From positions 248,001-312,000 of the forward strand of contig AFUS01000004.1 in assembly GCA_000223315.2 (NCBI GenBank): a stretch of DNA of 64,000 nt, given 5' to 3'. Positions within the stretch are counted from its first letter, which is position 1. Each line of letters begins with the position of its first letter. Origin of the DNA: Parvimonas sp. oral taxon 393 str. F0440. GTDB taxonomy: Bacteria > Bacillota > Clostridia > Tissierellales > Peptoniphilaceae. The position numbers and the translations under genes are program-made. Below are positions 63,236 through 64,000 of the stretch, piece after piece. The notes below the pieces were generated by a model. That model saw only the letters and a list, made by a program, of their open reading frames with translations, made no database searches and had not been told where the DNA came from.

Positions 63236-64000
63236 ATGGACAAAATAAGTGTTATTGTACCTGTATATAATGTAGAAAAATATGTAAAAAAATGTTTGGA
63301 GTCAATTGCAAATCAAACATATAAGAATATAGAGATTATAATAGTAAATGATGGAGCAACAGACAATAGTGAGAATATATGTAGAGAATTTGTTCAAAGT
63401 GACAACAGAGCAAAACTTTATACTAAAGAAAATGGCGGATTATCCAGTGCAAGAAATCACGGAATGCAATTTGCAACAGGAAAATATGTATTATTTATAG
63501 ATTCTGACGATTATATTGCAGAGGAAATGGTTGAAGAACTATATAAAAATATAAAAGAAGAAGATGCGGATGTATCTGTTTGTGGGGTTTATAATGTATA
63601 TTCAGACAATCAATCTCCACAATGTAAGGAAGAAATTTATTTTTGTTGTGGAAAGGAAAGATTTTTAAAAGAGTATTTTATCGGCGAAAAAATTCCCGGC
63701 ACTATCTGTAATAAACTCATATCCTATGAAATTGCAAGTAAGATTTCATTTCCTGTAGGCAAAATTTATGAAGATGCTTTCTATCAGTTTGAGCTTGTAA
63801 AATATGCTAAAAAATATGTTGTAACAACAAAGCCTTATTATTATTATTTTCACAGAGAAAATAGCATTACAACAAAGCCATATACTGTAAAAAATATGAA
63901 TTGCATAGAGATTTATTCCAATTTTTATGAATATATAAATAGAGAGATTCCTTCTCTTTCAAAATATGCTTTTTTCAGGCTTTCCTATGCACATTTTATG
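63236..64000 (+). CDS. Family 2 glycosyltransferase, 3' end outside the window
   Basis: The ATG at 63236 follows AAAGGAG; the open frame runs to the window edge (255 codons). GT-A fold blocks: VIVPVYNVEKYVKKCLESI (nucleotide binding), IIVNDGATDNS, NGGLSSARNHGMQFATGKYV and the DXD-like FIDSDDYI. Probably builds surface polysaccharide or a glycan on the cell envelope. Acceptor and donor unknown. Confidence 0.9.
   Translation, partial: MDKISVIVPVYNVEKYVKKCLESIANQTYKNIEIIIVNDGATDNSENICREFVQSDNRAKLYTKENGGLSSARNHGMQFATGKYVLFIDSDDYIAEEMVEELYKNIKEEDADVSVCGVYNVYSDNQSPQCKEEIYFCCGKERFLKEYFIGEKIPGTICNKLISYEIASKISFPVGKIYEDAFYQFELVKYAKKYVVTTKPYYYYFHRENSITTKPYTVKNMNCIEIYSNFYEYINREIPSLSKYAFFRLSYAHFM

Overview
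The window is AT-rich DNA (clearly under 35% G+C outside the rRNA genes) from a low-GC Gram-positive anaerobe. The 16S rRNA gene (41985-43512) looks, from memory, like Parvimonas (Peptoniphilaceae, Tissierellia), close to P. micra. The SufCBDSU operon order, lipobox lipoproteins, a sortase, AGGAGG-type ribosome binding sites and frequent TTG/GTG starts fit this. No prophage, insertion sequence, integrase or CRISPR array is visible.

Layout. 1-7.4 kb: glmS, a HAD phosphatase, a PilB/PilC-like ATPase and platform pair without pilins, a cysteine hydrolase, and a large membrane protein on the minus strand. 7.7-9.4 kb: a DUF1576-like membrane protein with a small partner. 9.4-14.3 kb: the suf Fe-S assembly operon. 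14.3-15.5 kb: small genes, including an unlisted 49-residue membrane protein. 15.7-23.2 kb: rpoB-rpoC. 23.2-30.6 kb: a diacylglycerol glucosyltransferase-like gene, a lipoprotein, an ABC exporter, a tandem repeat array in front of prfA, a C39-like peptidase, a YwaF-like membrane protein and a NUDIX hydrolase. 30.9-39.7 kb: ddl, murF, two peptidases and a double-cubane-cluster-like protein with its activator. 39.7-41.7 kb: a candidate minus-strand small RNA, ispE, murI. 41.7-47.3 kb: a complete rrn operon (two promoters, 16S, tRNA-Ala, 23S, 5S, tRNA-Asn, tRNA-Leu, tRNA-fMet). 47.4-55.8 kb: queH, tRNA-Arg, cls, truA, a THEP1-like NTPase, tadA, a nuclease, a lipoprotein and an ABC exporter. 55.8-58.1 kb (minus): pncB and an unknown gene. 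58.3-61.6 kb: a zinc-type ABC importer operon behind a Fur/Zur-like box, with a cotranscribed lipoprotein. 61.8-64 kb: folA, a sortase and a glycosyltransferase cut by the window edge.

Three things stand out. First, about 25 single-base frameshifts, nearly all repaired by adding one base to an A or T run of 4-7, break genes that should be essential (ddl, murI, sufB, folA). This most likely reflects homopolymer undercalling; real transcriptional slippage is the alternative. I annotate the restored genes as CDS and give the shift position. Second, an ~87-bp cassette (extended -10 promoter, then a hairpin whose stem varies compensatorily around an 8-nt loop GCCTWWTG, then a second inverted repeat leading into the next -10) occurs four times in tandem upstream of prfA and once, followed by a further -10, upstream of folA. 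This is the best candidate here for an undescribed element. Third, a minus-strand transcription unit at about 39.7-39.9 kb has a strong promoter, C-rich unpaired segments and an intrinsic terminator but no ORF.
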